Assembly (NCBI GenBank): GCA_016717855.1
Contig: JADKEV010000012.1
Coordinates: 1-64,000, forward strand
DNA: 64,000 bases
Source: Betaproteobacteria bacterium
GTDB taxonomy: Bacteria; Pseudomonadota; Gammaproteobacteria; Burkholderiales; Casimicrobiaceae
Direction: 5' to 3'
This document shows, in pieces, positions 1 through 20,521 of this stretch. Each line of letters begins with the position of its first letter. Position 1 is the stretch's first letter. Both the position numbers and the translations under genes were made by a program. The notes below the pieces were generated by a model that saw nothing but the letters and a program-made list of their open reading frames with translations, was not told the DNA's origin and made no database searches.

Positions 1-1
1 C

Positions 2-436
2 ATGGCAAAGAAAGTCGTCGGCTTCATCAAGCTGCAAGTGCCGGCCGGAAAGGCGAACCCCTCGCCGCCGATCGGTCCCGCGCTGGGCCAGCGCGGATTG
101 AACATCATGGAATTCTGCAAGGCGTTTAACGCCCAGACCGCGAAGATGGAACCGGGCCTGCCGCTGCCGGTGGTCATCACGGCGTATGCCGACAAGAGCT
201 TCACATTCATACTGAAGACGCCGCCGGCCACGGTCCTGATCAAGAAGGCCGCGAAGGTCGACAAGGGCTCGCCCCGGCCGCATACCGACAAGGTCGGCAA
301 GCTGACGCGCGCCCAAGCCGAGGAAATCGCCAAGGCCAAGATGCCCGACCTGACCGCGGCGGATCTCGAGGCCGCCGTGCGCACCGTCGCCGGCAGCGCC
401 CGCAGCATGGGCATCACCGTCGAAGGAGTGAAGTGA
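2..436 (+). CDS. rplK: 50S ribosomal protein L11
   Basis: L11 forms the base of the ribosomal stalk with L10 and binds the GTPase-associated region of 23S rRNA, where EF-G and other translational GTPases act. The 144-residue product is full length for the family. The N-terminal domain carries the conserved PPIGPALGQ segment (about residues 22-30) and the C-terminal half is the rRNA-binding domain. The ATG lies at the second base of the window, so its ribosome binding site and the usual upstream nusG are outside view. rplA follows directly, as expected for the L11 operon. Confidence 0.97.
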   Translation: MAKKVVGFIKLQVPAGKANPSPPIGPALGQRGLNIMEFCKAFNAQTAKMEPGLPLPVVITAYADKSFTFILKTPPATVLIKKAAKVDKGSPRPHTDKVGKLTRAQAEEIAKAKMPDLTAADLEAAVRTVAGSARSMGITVEGVK

Positions 437-438
437 TC

Positions 439-1161
439 ATGGTCGCTCAAAAGGAACCAAAACTGTCCAAGCGCACGAAAGGCATTCGCGCGAAAGTCGA
501 CCGGACCAAGTTCTACCCGGTTGACGATGCGTTGAATCTGGTCAAGGAAACGGCCGTCGCCAAGTTCGACGAGTCGGTCGACGTGGCGGTCAATCTTGGC
601 GTGGACGCCAAGAAGTCCGACCAGACCGTTCGCGGTTCGGTCGTGCTACCTGCGGGGACCGGCAAGACCGTCCGGGTCGCCGTCTTCGCGCAAGGTGCCA
701 AGGCCGAGGAAGCCAGGGCGGCGGGCGCCGACGTGGTCGGGTTCGAAGATCTCGCGGCAAAGATCAAGGAAGGCTTCATGGAATTCGACGTGGTCATCGC
801 CTCGCCGGACGCTATGCGGGTAGTCGGTCAGCTGGGCCAGATTCTAGGCCCGCGCGGCCTGATGCCGAATCCGAAGGTCGGCACGGTTTCGGCCGACGTG
901 TCCACCGCCGTGAAGAACGCCAAGGCGGGGCAGGTCCAGTACCGGACCGACAAGGGCGGCATCGTCCAGGCGACGATTGGACGCGCGTCGTTCACGGTCG
1001 ATGCGCTCAAAAGCAATCTGCTGGCGCTGGTCGACGCGTTGAACAAGTCCAAGCCCGCCGGCTCGAAAGGCGTGTACGTGAAGAAAGTCAGCGTGTCCTC
1101 GACCATGGGTGTCGGGGTCCGCGTGGATCAATCGAGCCTGCAGCAGCAAGCGCAGGCCTGA
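439..1161 (+). CDS. rplA: 50S ribosomal protein L1
   Basis: L1 is the mobile L1-stalk protein, helps release E-site tRNA, and in many bacteria represses its own rplK-rplA mRNA. The product is about 240 residues, with a basic N-terminus and the conserved stretch GQILGPRGLMPNPKVGTV in the middle. I chose ATG 439 because AGGAG at 424-428 sits about 10 nt upstream. An in-frame GTG at 433 is possible but too close to that site. It starts immediately after rplK, so the two are cotranscribed and probably translationally coupled. Confidence 0.96.
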   Translation: MVAQKEPKLSKRTKGIRAKVDRTKFYPVDDALNLVKETAVAKFDESVDVAVNLGVDAKKSDQTVRGSVVLPAGTGKTVRVAVFAQGAKAEEARAAGADVVGFEDLAAKIKEGFMEFDVVIASPDAMRVVGQLGQILGPRGLMPNPKVGTVSADVSTAVKNAKAGQVQYRTDKGGIVQATIGRASFTVDALKSNLLALVDALNKSKPAGSKGVYVKKVSVSSTMGVGVRVDQSSLQQQAQA

Positions 1162-1215
1162 ACAGAATTGCGGCAAGCATTTTGAGGGGGTGCCGGGCAG
1201 TGGATCGTCCGGCAT

Positions 1216-1550
1216 GCCGTCAAAGACCGCAGGGGCAGGGATGGGCGGACCAAAGGCAGAGCGCGCAAGCGCGGCCGGCGGCAATCGCGCGCATCCCGGC
1301 TTAATCGCTGTCAGTGTGGACGGGCAGCATGGCGCCAGAGGCAAAATCTTCGCCTTCAGCGCCGGATGCTCCGGCCAGACCAGCGCCCTGCGCAGATGGT
1401 GCGCCCCTGAACAGGATTCTCCTGGACAAGAGGTCACCGCAGGTTGTGCAGCGACACTGCCGGAACCGGAGTCGGACGCAGCCGCAGGGCTGAGTGAAGA
1501 CCCTGGCGCAAGGTGGAGCCCGCGCACGTTGGAAGAAAAGGAGTAGGACC
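1216..1550 (+). promoter_or_regulatory. L10-type leader of rplJ-rplL mRNA
   Basis: The rplA-rplJ gap of nearly 400 nt has no credible gene. It contains the hallmark of the proteobacterial L10 leader: GTCAAAGACCGCAGGG (about 1219-1234) and, far downstream, CCCTGCGCAGATGGTG (1386-1401). The segments 1228-1234 and 1386-1392 are complementary (CGCAGGG/CCCTGCG). In known systems the L10-L12 complex binds such a structure and represses translation. The paired arms are about 150 nt apart, which seems long. A promoter for rplJ is often found here, but I see no convincing one. Confidence 0.7.
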
Positions 1551-2076
1551 TTGAGTCTGAATCTGGAAGACAAGAAAGCGGTTGTAGCGGAAATCGCGAA
1601 GCAGGTGGGGACCGCCCAGGCAATCGTCATGGCTGAAAACCGTGGCTTGCCGGTGGCGGCTTTCACCAAGCTGCGCAAGCAGGCGCGGGATTCGGGCGTG
1701 TACCTGAAGGTGTTGAAGAACACGCTTGTGCGCAGGGGTGGCTGACACCCCGTTTTCGGGGCTGGCGGGCCAGATGAGCGGTCCGCTGACGTATGGCATG
1801 GGTTCCGATCCCGTCGCCGTGGCAAAGGTCCTCAACGACTTTGCCAAGGGCAACGACAAGTTCGTGATCCTGGCCGGCGGCATGCCCAACGCGGTCATGA
1901 CGGCGAAAGAAGTTTCCGCCCTGGCCTCGCTGCCTTCGCGCAATGAGCTGCTGGCGATGTTGATGGGCACGATGCAGGCGCCGATCACCAAGTTCGTGCA
2001 GACGCTCAACGAAGTACCGGGCCGGTTTGCGCGCACCCTCGCCGCAGTCCGCGACAAGCAGGCTGCCGAAGCCTGA
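1551..2076 (+). CDS. rplJ: 50S ribosomal protein L10 (frameshifted in this sequence)
   Basis: L10 anchors the L7/L12 dimers to the stalk. Start is TTG 1551 (MSLNLEDKKAVV...), behind an AAAAGGAG site. The first frame is canonical through LKVLKNTLVRR, then reads GG-stop at 1743-1745. The rest (VADTPFSGLAGQMSGPL...) continues in the +1 frame to 2076. Betaproteobacterial L10 normally reads RRAV at the junction, so the sequence fits loss of two bases (CG) between about 1734 and 1738. Corrected, the protein would be about 175 residues, slightly long. L10 is needed for normal growth, so an error in the sequence is likelier than a real null allele. Confidence 0.9.
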
Positions 2077-2140
2077 TTGATCGCGCCAGCGAATATTCCG
2101 TTACGAGTTCATTGAAGTTTTTTTGGATTGGAGAAACAAA

Positions 2141-2515
2141 ATGGCTGTTGCCAAAGCTGAAATCCTCGACGCCATCGCCAGCATGACGGTGCTCGAATTG
2201 TCGGAACTGATCAAGGAAATGGAAACCAAGTTCGGCGTGTCCGCCGCTGCCTCGGTGGCTGCCGCCGCCCCGGCCGCCGCTGCCGCTCCGGCCGCGGAAG
2301 AAAAGACCGAGTTCAACGTGATGCTGATGAGCTGGGGCGAGAACAAGATCAACGTGATCAAGGCCGTACGCGAACTCACGGGTCTGGGCCTGGCCGAAGC
2401 CAAGGCGCTGGTCGAAGGCGCGCCAAAGGCTGTCAAGGAAGGCGCCAACAAGGCTGATTCCGAAGCGATGAAGAAGAAGCTGGAAGATGCCGGCGCGAAG
2501 GTCGAACTGAAGTAA
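2141..2515 (+). CDS. rplL: 50S ribosomal protein L7/L12
   Basis: This is the multi-copy stalk protein that recruits and stimulates initiation and elongation factor GTPases. The 124-residue product has the normal three parts: an N-terminal dimerisation helix pair (residues 1-33), an Ala/Pro hinge (about 34-53) and the globular C-terminal domain with NVIKAVRELTGLGLAEAK. ATG 2141 is preceded by a purine-rich GGAGAAAC site. It is the last gene of the L10 operon before the rpoB leader. Confidence 0.97.
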   Translation: MAVAKAEILDAIASMTVLELSELIKEMETKFGVSAAASVAAAAPAAAAAPAAEEKTEFNVMLMSWGENKINVIKAVRELTGLGLAEAKALVEGAPKAVKEGANKADSEAMKKKLEDAGAKVELK

Positions 2516-2528
2516 TCAGGTACGGCTT

Positions 2529-2562
2529 GGGAGGGCCGGCGATCGCTCGCCGGCCCGCTCCC
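2529..2562 (+). promoter_or_regulatory. GC-rich hairpin between rplL and rpoB (probable attenuator or processing site)
   Basis: GGCCGGCGA (2534-2542) pairs with TCGCCGGCC (2547-2555), and the outer GGGAG/CTCCC extends the stem. No T-run follows, so it is not a classic terminator. In other proteobacteria partial termination and RNase III processing in the rplL-rpoB gap reduce rpoBC expression relative to ribosomal proteins. The position fits, but the role is inferred. The rest of the 333-nt gap up to rpoB shows nothing I can identify. Confidence 0.55.
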
Positions 2563-2848
2563 ATTCCAGAGGCCACAACCGAGGCGCGCAATTGATGAAT
2601 GGGCGCCTGGGTTTTGCCTTCTGACCCGACTGCAGAAGGCAGGTTTGGTTCGGGCGCAAGGTGCAATGCCTCGCGTCGTCAGCCATAGATTGGTAGCGGC
2701 CAATCGCCAGACCTTGATTCAGTCGTTGCACAGGCGCCCCGATGGGCGCAGTTCTGAAGCCGGATCGCATGCAGTGCCGCCGCGCGCCCACAGGTGCCGC
2801 GGTGCATGGTCTTTGCGTCGACGCAACGGAACACGAAATGGAGTCTTC

Positions 2849-6928
<4,080 letters not shown>

Positions 6929-6943
6929 TTCGGAGTGACATAA

Positions 6944-11152
<4,209 letters not shown>

Positions 11153-11194
11153 CATTGCCGCACGCCGCGGAGTCCCCGAGGGCCCGCCTTTTTC

Positions 11195-11293
11195 TGCCCT
11201 TCCCTGGGAGAGGGGGGGGATGAGCGTTGGTGCGCCGATGCGCTGACGATGGGTCCGCTCTCCTCGGTCCCTCCCCAGGGAGAGGAAGGGGGG
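11195..11293. repeat. Pair of CCCT-rich inverted repeat elements downstream of rpoC
   Basis: Two related, roughly palindromic segments, CCCTTCCCTGGGAGAGG (about 11,198-11,214) and CCCTCCCCAGGGAGAGGAAG (about 11,270-11,289), flank about 55 nt. They resemble the interspersed CCCTCTCCC..GGGAGAGGG palindromes of many GC-rich proteobacteria, another of which is at 57,339. They lie between the convergent ends of rpoC and the SBBP gene, where they could help end transcription. Function is inferred. Confidence 0.5.
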
Positions 11294-13962
11294 TTAGGCG
11301 CGACGTTCGCGCCGCAGTTCGTGTTGAGGTAGGCGCTGATGTCCGACCAGCCGGCTCGTAGCGCATTGTCGCCGATCGCGCCGTTGGTCACGGCCGTGCC
11401 GGTCAGCCCGAACAGCGCGCGGATGACCAGCAGGCCGTCGGTCAGCGCGTCCTGCGCGCCGTTGAGGTCGATGTCGAGTGTGCAACCGAAGCCGGGTATC
11501 GCACCGGTGCCGACGCGAAACGTGGCGGCCACCGCGCCTATGTGCACCGTCGACTCGGTGATGACATCGGGCGCCGCCGATGCGGTGTGGCGCACGCAGA
11601 CATAGTAGGGAGTGGGCCCCAGCAGGGGCCAGGAGCCGGCGGTGAATCCGTTGCCGGTACGGTCGCAGCTGCTGCAGTTGGCGGCGCTCGATGCGCACCA
11701 GGTGCTGCCCGGCTGGCCGTCCACGTAACCCGTCGCATCTCCCGTCGGCGTGACCTTCGCCGGCGCCGACGTCTGCACGCTCGAGGGCAGCGCGCCGACG
11801 ATAGCGGCAAAGGCGAATGGGGCGGGATTGGAGTTCCCGTCGCGGAGATCGGTGCCCAGCGCGCTGATGAAGCCATCACTGCCGCCGCCCAGCAGCGGCT
11901 GTATTCCCGTTGGCGCGGCGCCCGCGAGCGTCGTGGACGCGGTCGCGCCGGCGACATACACAGCGGAATCGGTGAGCGCCACCGCCTGGGCAATCTCGGA
12001 GCCTGAGCCGCCAAGGAACGTTGCCTGCTTGACGCCCGCAAGCCCCGCGTCGAAGCGCGCGACGTAGGCGTCGTTGCCGACAGCCTTCACTGCCTGGATT
12101 CCGGACGCGGTTCCGGGAAGATTGGAGGACGTAGAATAGCCCGCTATGTAGACCTCGCCGGAGTACTTGCTGATGGCCAGGGCATTGGCGAAATCGTCCC
12201 CGCTGCCACCGTAGTAGGTGACCGCCTGCAATCCCGAGAGGTCCTTGTGCAGAAGCGCGACGAACGCGTCGCTGAGTCCGCCGGTGTTGAGCTGACCCGC
12301 CGGCTTGCCCCGCAGATTGATGGATGTCGTGTCGCCAGCGACATAGACATGACCATTGAGCGGATGGATGGCGACGGCATTGATCTGGTCTGTGCCTGTG
12401 CCGCCGAAATAGGTGCTCTGGACCAGGGTCGCCAGGGTGCCGTTGAAGCGGGTCGCAAAGCCGTCGCTGGTGCCGCCGCCGTCCCGGAGCGCGCCATTCG
12501 CGGTTCCGGGCAGGTTGGTCGAGTCGGTGACCCCGGCCACCACGATATCGCCGGTAAGCGGGTCGCGGGCGACCGCGAGCGCGCGGTCGGTGCCGCTGCC
12601 GCCAAAATACGCGGCGCTGGTCAGCGCCGCGAGGTTCGCCGAAAACCGCGCGACGAAGGCATCCTGGCCGCCGCCGGTGCTGGTTGTTCCGGACCCCAGC
12701 GTCAGGTCGCTCGAGGTCGTGGCGCCGGCGACGATGACGTCGCCGCCGAGGTTATCAATGGCCAGCCCGAACGCCTCTTCGTCGCCGCTGCCGCCGTAAT
12801 AGCGCGCGCCCAACACGTTGCTTAGCGCTCCGTCGAAGCGGGCAATGTACGCGTCGAATGTTCCGCTCAGGGTGCCGGTCATGTTCAGCAGGCCGCTCGC
12901 GCTGGAAGTGGTGCCGGCGATATAGATGTCGCCTGACAAGGGCAGTATCGCAATGGCGTTGGCAACGGTCAGGCTGCCGGCGTAGTAGCTGGCGCGAACC
13001 AGGCTCGTCAATCCGGCGTTGTAGCGCGACGAACGCGTCAGTGCCGCTGGGATTCGTGGTCTGCGCTCCCGTGCCGGTCCCCGGAAAATTGGTCGAGACG
13101 GTCGAGCCGGTCACGTAGATATCGCCACTGCCCGGATGGACCAGCATCGCGCGTATCGCGTCCGCCCCGTTTCCACCCGAGAACGTACTCCGGATGAGCG
13201 GATCGATGATCAGCGGCAGGGAGCGATCGTAGTCACCGGTGGCGAAGCCGTACCCGGTGCCGCCGGCGAGTTCGTAGCGCACGGGGACCAGGGTCCGGAT
13301 GCCGCCGCGTTCCTGATAGGCGACGGGCGCCGTGAACTGCACCGCCCCCAGCCCGGTGGCGATGATCAGGCCGCCGTCCGCGGCCAGCGACAGGCTCCCC
13401 GCCCCGTCGATCCGGGCGCGGATTCCGCGCACGTCAGCGCCAGGCGCGACCTGAAACAGCTTTTCAATGTTGTTGCCCGCCGTCCGCACTTCCAGCGAAA
13501 TTCCGTGCGCAACCTCGCCCAATCCGACGCTTTCATACGTCGGGAGGTCCGGGCGCGTTGCCGCTGCCGGGCCGACAAAGCTGGAGACCCTGGCCGCCGC
13601 GGGCCGCATACCGACCGGAAGGGCGGGAGCGGTGGTGAAAGACTCCGACAGCGTCCAGCCGGTGACCGCGGCAGGCCTGCCGCGGGGTGCTGGCCGTGGC
13701 TGCTGCGGCTGCCGGCGAGCGAATAGACCAACCGCCCGTCCCCGGTCACGAACACCGTCCCGGCAAAGGTCCTGGCATAAAATGAAACGCGGCTGTCGAC
13801 CTGCCCCTGATTGGCGATGAACGGGACGCCGATGCTGGCAAGCCGCGCGCCAGTCGATGCGGCCACTGCGAACGAGCCGGCGGACGCAGCGAGAGCGATG
13901 AGGCCGGAGACTAGAAGTTGGAGTGATGGGAGTTTGGGTTTGCCTGTGGCGGTTGCTTGCAT
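11294..13962 (-). pseudogene. Secreted SBBP beta-propeller repeat protein, broken by frameshifts
   Basis: Read from ATG 13,962: a signal peptide (LLVSGLIALAASAGSFAVA), then an N-terminal domain with FIANQGQVDSRVSFYAR typical of proteins preceding SBBP repeats. About seven repeats of roughly 50 residues follow (pattern YYGGSGDE..A.A......GDIYVAG.T.S.N). The C-terminus has a dockerin-like segment (DIDLNGAQDALTDGLLVIR). The frame shifts near 13,680-13,720 and again at about 13,025, where GCGCGC appears to have lost CG. No in-frame stop follows the C-terminal motif NCGANVAP; TAA at 11,296-11,294 would serve after one more base. It is either a decaying gene or an intact one with sequence errors. 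Such proteins are exported; specific function unknown. Confidence 0.8.
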
Positions 13963-14157
13963 GAAAAATCCTGATCTATCCCCATCCTGGGGCCTGCCAA
14001 AAGATGCCGACGGCATGAAGCGTACATTCTACGCGATGTGTGCCCCGTTGTTCTGCGGCAGGCCTACACACCGCAGGCCCACGGGATGGAGTCAGTCCGG
14101 AGCGTTGCCGGGGACGGTCGGCGCCACGATCCGCCATGCGGCAAAGCCAGTTGGTGT

Positions 14158-14186
14158 TTGACATCGGCACCTCTTTCCCGCATAAT
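14158..14186 (+). promoter_or_regulatory. Sigma-70 promoter for the rpsL (str) operon
   Basis: TTGACA (14,158-14,163), a 17-bp spacer, then CATAAT (14,181-14,186), about 150 nt upstream of rpsL. This is close to consensus and well placed to drive rpsL-rpsG-fusA-tuf and genes beyond. It matters because the SBBP gene separates rpsL from rpoC. Apart from this and a leader, the 374-nt gap 13,963-14,336 shows no gene. Confidence 0.75.
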
Positions 14187-14336
14187 CGACAGTCTTTTCG
14201 CCCCTCGGCCGCTGCAGTACGCGCATTTAGCGACCGGGAAGCCAAGCGCGTCGGCCAATCGTAGCCGGCGGTGTGTGCGGGTCGGAGCCTGGGCAATCGG
14301 GTCTTCGACACGCGGAATTTAACAGGGATTTTGGTT

Positions 14337-14714
14337 ATGCCGACCATCAATCAATTGGTGCGCAAGGGCCGTACGCCCCCCGTTTCCAAGAGCAAAGTAC
14401 CGGCGCTCGGTCAGAGCCCGCAAAAGCGTGGTGTTTGCACCCGCGTCTACACGACCACCCCGAAGAAGCCGAATTCCGCGTTGCGCAAGGTCGCCAAGGT
14501 GCGCCTGACCAACGGCTTCGAGGTCATCAGCTACATCGGTGGCGAAGGTCACAATCTGCAGGAACACTCGGTGGTGCTGATCCGCGGCGGCCGCGTCAAG
14601 GATCTGCCGGGCGTGCGCTATCACATGGTGCGCGGGTCGCTCGATACCGCGGGCGTCAAGGACCGCAAGCAGTCGCGCTCCAAGTACGGCGCCAAGAAGC
14701 CCAAGGCCGCCTGA
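14337..14714 (+). CDS. rpsL: 30S ribosomal protein S12
   Basis: S12 sits at the decoding centre and affects accuracy. 125 residues, full length, starting MPTINQLVRKGRTP. The streptomycin-relevant segments TTPKKPNSA and GGRVKDLPGVRYH are wild type. ATG 14,337 follows a purine-rich AACAGGGATT stretch. First gene of the str operon here, with a near-consensus promoter upstream. Confidence 0.97.
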   Translation: MPTINQLVRKGRTPPVSKSKVPALGQSPQKRGVCTRVYTTTPKKPNSALRKVAKVRLTNGFEVISYIGGEGHNLQEHSVVLIRGGRVKDLPGVRYHMVRGSLDTAGVKDRKQSRSKYGAKKPKAA

Positions 14715-14808
14715 GGCCGCAAAGGCAATCAAGCCACCCGGGAACCGAGCCGGCCGTCAGCGTGCGCTGGCGGCGGAATGATCCGAATCAGACCAAGGAC
14801 CACCAGCC

Positions 14809-15279
14809 ATGCCTCGTCGTCGCGAAGTACCCAAGCGCGAAATCCTGCCCGATCCCAAGTTCGGGAACGTGGAGCTCGCGAAGTTCATGAACGTCGTTAT
14901 GACCCGCGGCAAGAAGTCGGTCGCGGAGAATATCGTTTACGGCGCGCTGGAGCAGATTTCCAAGAAGGGCGGAAAGGATCCGCTGGAGATCTTCACGACC
15001 GCGCTGAACAATGCCAGGCCGATGGTGGAAGTGAAAAGCCGCCGGGTCGGCGGCGCCAACTTCCAGGTTCCGGTCGAAGTGCGTCCGGTCCGCCGGATGG
15101 CGCTGGCGATGCGCTGGCTGCGCGAAGCGGCGCGCAAGCGCGGCGAGAAGTCGATGGCGCAACGGCTGGCGGCCGAATTGATGGAGGCCGCGGAAGGCCG
15201 CGGCGGCGCCGTGAAGAAGCGCGAGGAAGTGCACCGCATGGCGGAGGCGAACAAGGCCTTTTCGCACTTCCGCTTCTAG
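14809..15279 (+). CDS. rpsG: 30S ribosomal protein S7
   Basis: S7 initiates assembly of the 30S head by binding the 3' domain of 16S rRNA and contacts E-site tRNA. The 156-residue product begins MPRRREVPKREILPDPKFG and has the conserved RVGGANFQVPVEV and RWLREAARKRGEKSM segments. It lies 94 nt after rpsL and 161 nt before fusA. In other bacteria S7 represses this operon by binding the rpsL-rpsG spacer; I did not resolve such a structure here. Confidence 0.97.
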   Translation: MPRRREVPKREILPDPKFGNVELAKFMNVVMTRGKKSVAENIVYGALEQISKKGGKDPLEIFTTALNNARPMVEVKSRRVGGANFQVPVEVRPVRRMALAMRWLREAARKRGEKSMAQRLAAELMEAAEGRGGAVKKREEVHRMAEANKAFSHFRF

Positions 15280-15440
15280 GTCTCCCGAATCGTCAGCCGG
15301 CAATGTGGCCGGCTGCGGATGCGGAAAGCCCGAGCTGCCACAAGCACCGCAGCCCCTTCCGCATCCTTGCCGCTGAACGCCGGGCCGTTTCGCAGTCCGG
15401 CGCAGCGCGGCAATTGAAAGAGTTTAGTTAGGAAAAGAAC

Positions 15441-17540
<2,100 letters not shown>

Positions 17541-17598
17541 GTTGATTTCGTTTGACTGACTAAGCAATCGTACTTAGTGAAATTGGAAAGGTAGAAAA

Positions 17599-18789
<1,191 letters not shown>

Positions 18790-18841
18790 TGAGGGCGCCG
18801 GCACCTTACGGTCGCCGGCAACCAACCCAAAGAGGCAAGAC

Positions 18842-19159
18842 ATGGCAATGCAAAACCAGAAAATCCGGATCCGCCTGAAGGCGTTCGACTACAAGTTGAT
18901 CGACCAGTCGGCCCTGGAGATTGTCGAAACCGCGAAGCGCTCCGGCGCCGTGGTCCGGGGGCCGGTTCCCCTGCCGACGCGCATCGAGCGCTTTGACGTG
19001 TTGCGTTCGCCGCACGTGAACAAGACCTCGCGCGACCAGTTCGAGATCCGGACGCACCAGCGGCTGATGGACATCATCGATCCGACCGACAAGACCGTCG
19101 ATCAGTTGATGAAGCTGGACCTTCCGGCGGGCGTGGACGTCGAGATCAAGCTGCAGTAA
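18842..19159 (+). CDS. rpsJ: 30S ribosomal protein S10
   Basis: S10 is part of the 30S head and, with NusB, a component of antitermination complexes. 105 residues from ATG 18,842 (MAMQNQKIRIRLKAFDYK); the internal ATG two codons on is also possible. AGAGGC lies upstream. Conserved elements include GPVPLPTRIERFDVLRSPHV. First gene of the S10 block, 52 nt after tuf with no terminator visible between. Confidence 0.97.
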   Translation: MAMQNQKIRIRLKAFDYKLIDQSALEIVETAKRSGAVVRGPVPLPTRIERFDVLRSPHVNKTSRDQFEIRTHQRLMDIIDPTDKTVDQLMKLDLPAGVDVEIKLQ

Positions 19160-19253
19160 TCGAGCCGCGGCGGACGGGATGTCCGTCGCCCGCAGGCACT
19201 ATTGGCCCCGCCGATCAATCGCAATCGGCGGCAATGAGCAAAAGGAAATGGAC

Positions 19254-19901
19254 ATGAGTCTAGGACTAGTCGGGCGCAAGGTTGGCATGACCCGCATTTT
19301 CACCGACGACGGCGCCGCCGTTCCGGTGACGGTGCTGGATGTCGCCAACAACCGCGTCACGCAAATCAAGACGCCGGACAATGATGGCTACGCGGCCATC
19401 CAGGTTACCTACGGCAAACGCCGCGCCTCGCGCGTGACCAAGGCCGCCGCCGGTCATCTGGCGAAGGCAGGGGTCGAGGCGGGTGAGGTGCTGACCGAAT
19501 TCCGCGTCGCCGAGGACCAGCTCGCCGGCTTCCAGCCTGGCGCCGTGGTCACGGTCGACATGTTCGCCGTCGGCCAGAAGGTCGACGTCACCGGAACGAC
19601 CAAGGGTCGCGGGTTCCAGGGCGTCATTACCCGCCACCATTTCAGTTCGAATCGCGCATCGCACGGCAACTCGCGTTCGCACAACACGCCGGGCTCCATC
19701 GGCATGGCGCAGGATCCGGGCCGGGTGTTTCCGGGCAAGCGGATGGCCGGCCACCTGGGCGACGCGCAGCGCACCACGCAGAATCTGGTGGTCGTGCGCG
19801 TCGACACCGAGCGCGGACTGTTGCTGGTCAAAGGCGCTGTCCCTGGCGCGGACGACGGGCTTATCGTCGTGCGGCCGGCGGTGAAGGGGGGAAAGAAGTA
19901 A
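19254..19901 (+). CDS. rplC: 50S ribosomal protein L3
   Basis: Early-assembly 23S rRNA-binding protein whose loop approaches the peptidyl transferase centre. 215 residues from ATG 19,254 (MSLGLVGRKVGMTRIF), chosen because AAAAGGA is about 7 nt upstream. An in-frame ATG at 19,248 would add two residues. The long central loop (HGNSRSHNTPGSIGMAQDPG) with the conserved glutamine is intact. Its stop overlaps the rplD start (TAATG). Confidence 0.97.
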   Translation: MSLGLVGRKVGMTRIFTDDGAAVPVTVLDVANNRVTQIKTPDNDGYAAIQVTYGKRRASRVTKAAAGHLAKAGVEAGEVLTEFRVAEDQLAGFQPGAVVTVDMFAVGQKVDVTGTTKGRGFQGVITRHHFSSNRASHGNSRSHNTPGSIGMAQDPGRVFPGKRMAGHLGDAQRTTQNLVVVRVDTERGLLLVKGAVPGADDGLIVVRPAVKGGKK

Positions 19902-20521
19902 TGGAACTCAAACTGATCAATGCGCAGGGACAGCAGGCCGCCACGGTATCGGCGTCCGACTCGCTGTTCAATCGCGACTACAACGAAGCGCTCGTGCACC
20001 AGATCGTGGTCGCCTTCCAGGCCAATGCGCGCAGCGGCAACCGGGCGCAAAAGGGCCGTGCGGACATCAACAAGTCGCACAAGAAGCCATGGAAGCAAAA
20101 AGGCACGGGCCGCGCCCGCGCCGGCCAGGCCAACAGCCCGCTGTGGCGCGGCGGCGGCCGGATCTTCCCGAACAAGCCGGACGAGAACTTCTCCCAGAAG
20201 GTCAACCGCAAGATGTTCCGCGCCGGCATGGCTTCGATCCTGTCGCAACTCGCCCGCGAAGGCCGGCTGGCGGTGGTCGAATCCCTGATACTCGATGCGC
20301 CGAAGACCAAGCTGCTCGCCGACAAGATCAAGGCGATGGGATACGGCAAGGTGTTGATCGTCACCGACAGTTTCGACGACAACCTGTACCTGTCCTCGCG
20401 CAACCTCACGGATGTGCTGGTCCTGACCGCGCATCAGATGGACCCGGTCAGCCTGGTGCACTTCCCGCAGGTGCTGCTGACCAAGGGCGCGATCGCCCAA
20501 CTCGAGGAGACGCTGGCATGA
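19901..20521 (+). CDS. rplD: 50S ribosomal protein L4
   Basis: L4 lines the nascent-peptide exit tunnel. In some proteobacteria it also represses the S10 operon; here no long S10 leader is seen. 206 residues, start overlapping the rplC stop by one base. The tunnel-loop segment KKPWKQKGTGRARAGQ is present, with SPLWRGGGRIFP after it. Its end overlaps the rplW start (ATGA), giving tight translational coupling. Confidence 0.97.
   Translation: MELKLINAQGQQAATVSASDSLFNRDYNEALVHQIVVAFQANARSGNRAQKGRADINKSHKKPWKQKGTGRARAGQANSPLWRGGGRIFPNKPDENFSQKVNRKMFRAGMASILSQLAREGRLAVVESLILDAPKTKLLADKIKAMGYGKVLIVTDSFDDNLYLSSRNLTDVLVLTAHQMDPVSLVHFPQVLLTKGAIAQLEETLA

Noticed and set aside
1109..1546. 145-codon open frame in the rplA-rplJ gap
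   Set aside because: It overlaps the L10-type leader and the rplA end, and has no conserved motifs or binding site.
1725..1745. Programmed frameshifting in rplJ
   Set aside because: No slippery heptamer, pseudoknot or stop-codon arrangement of known type is visible, and similar small deletions occur in other genes here.
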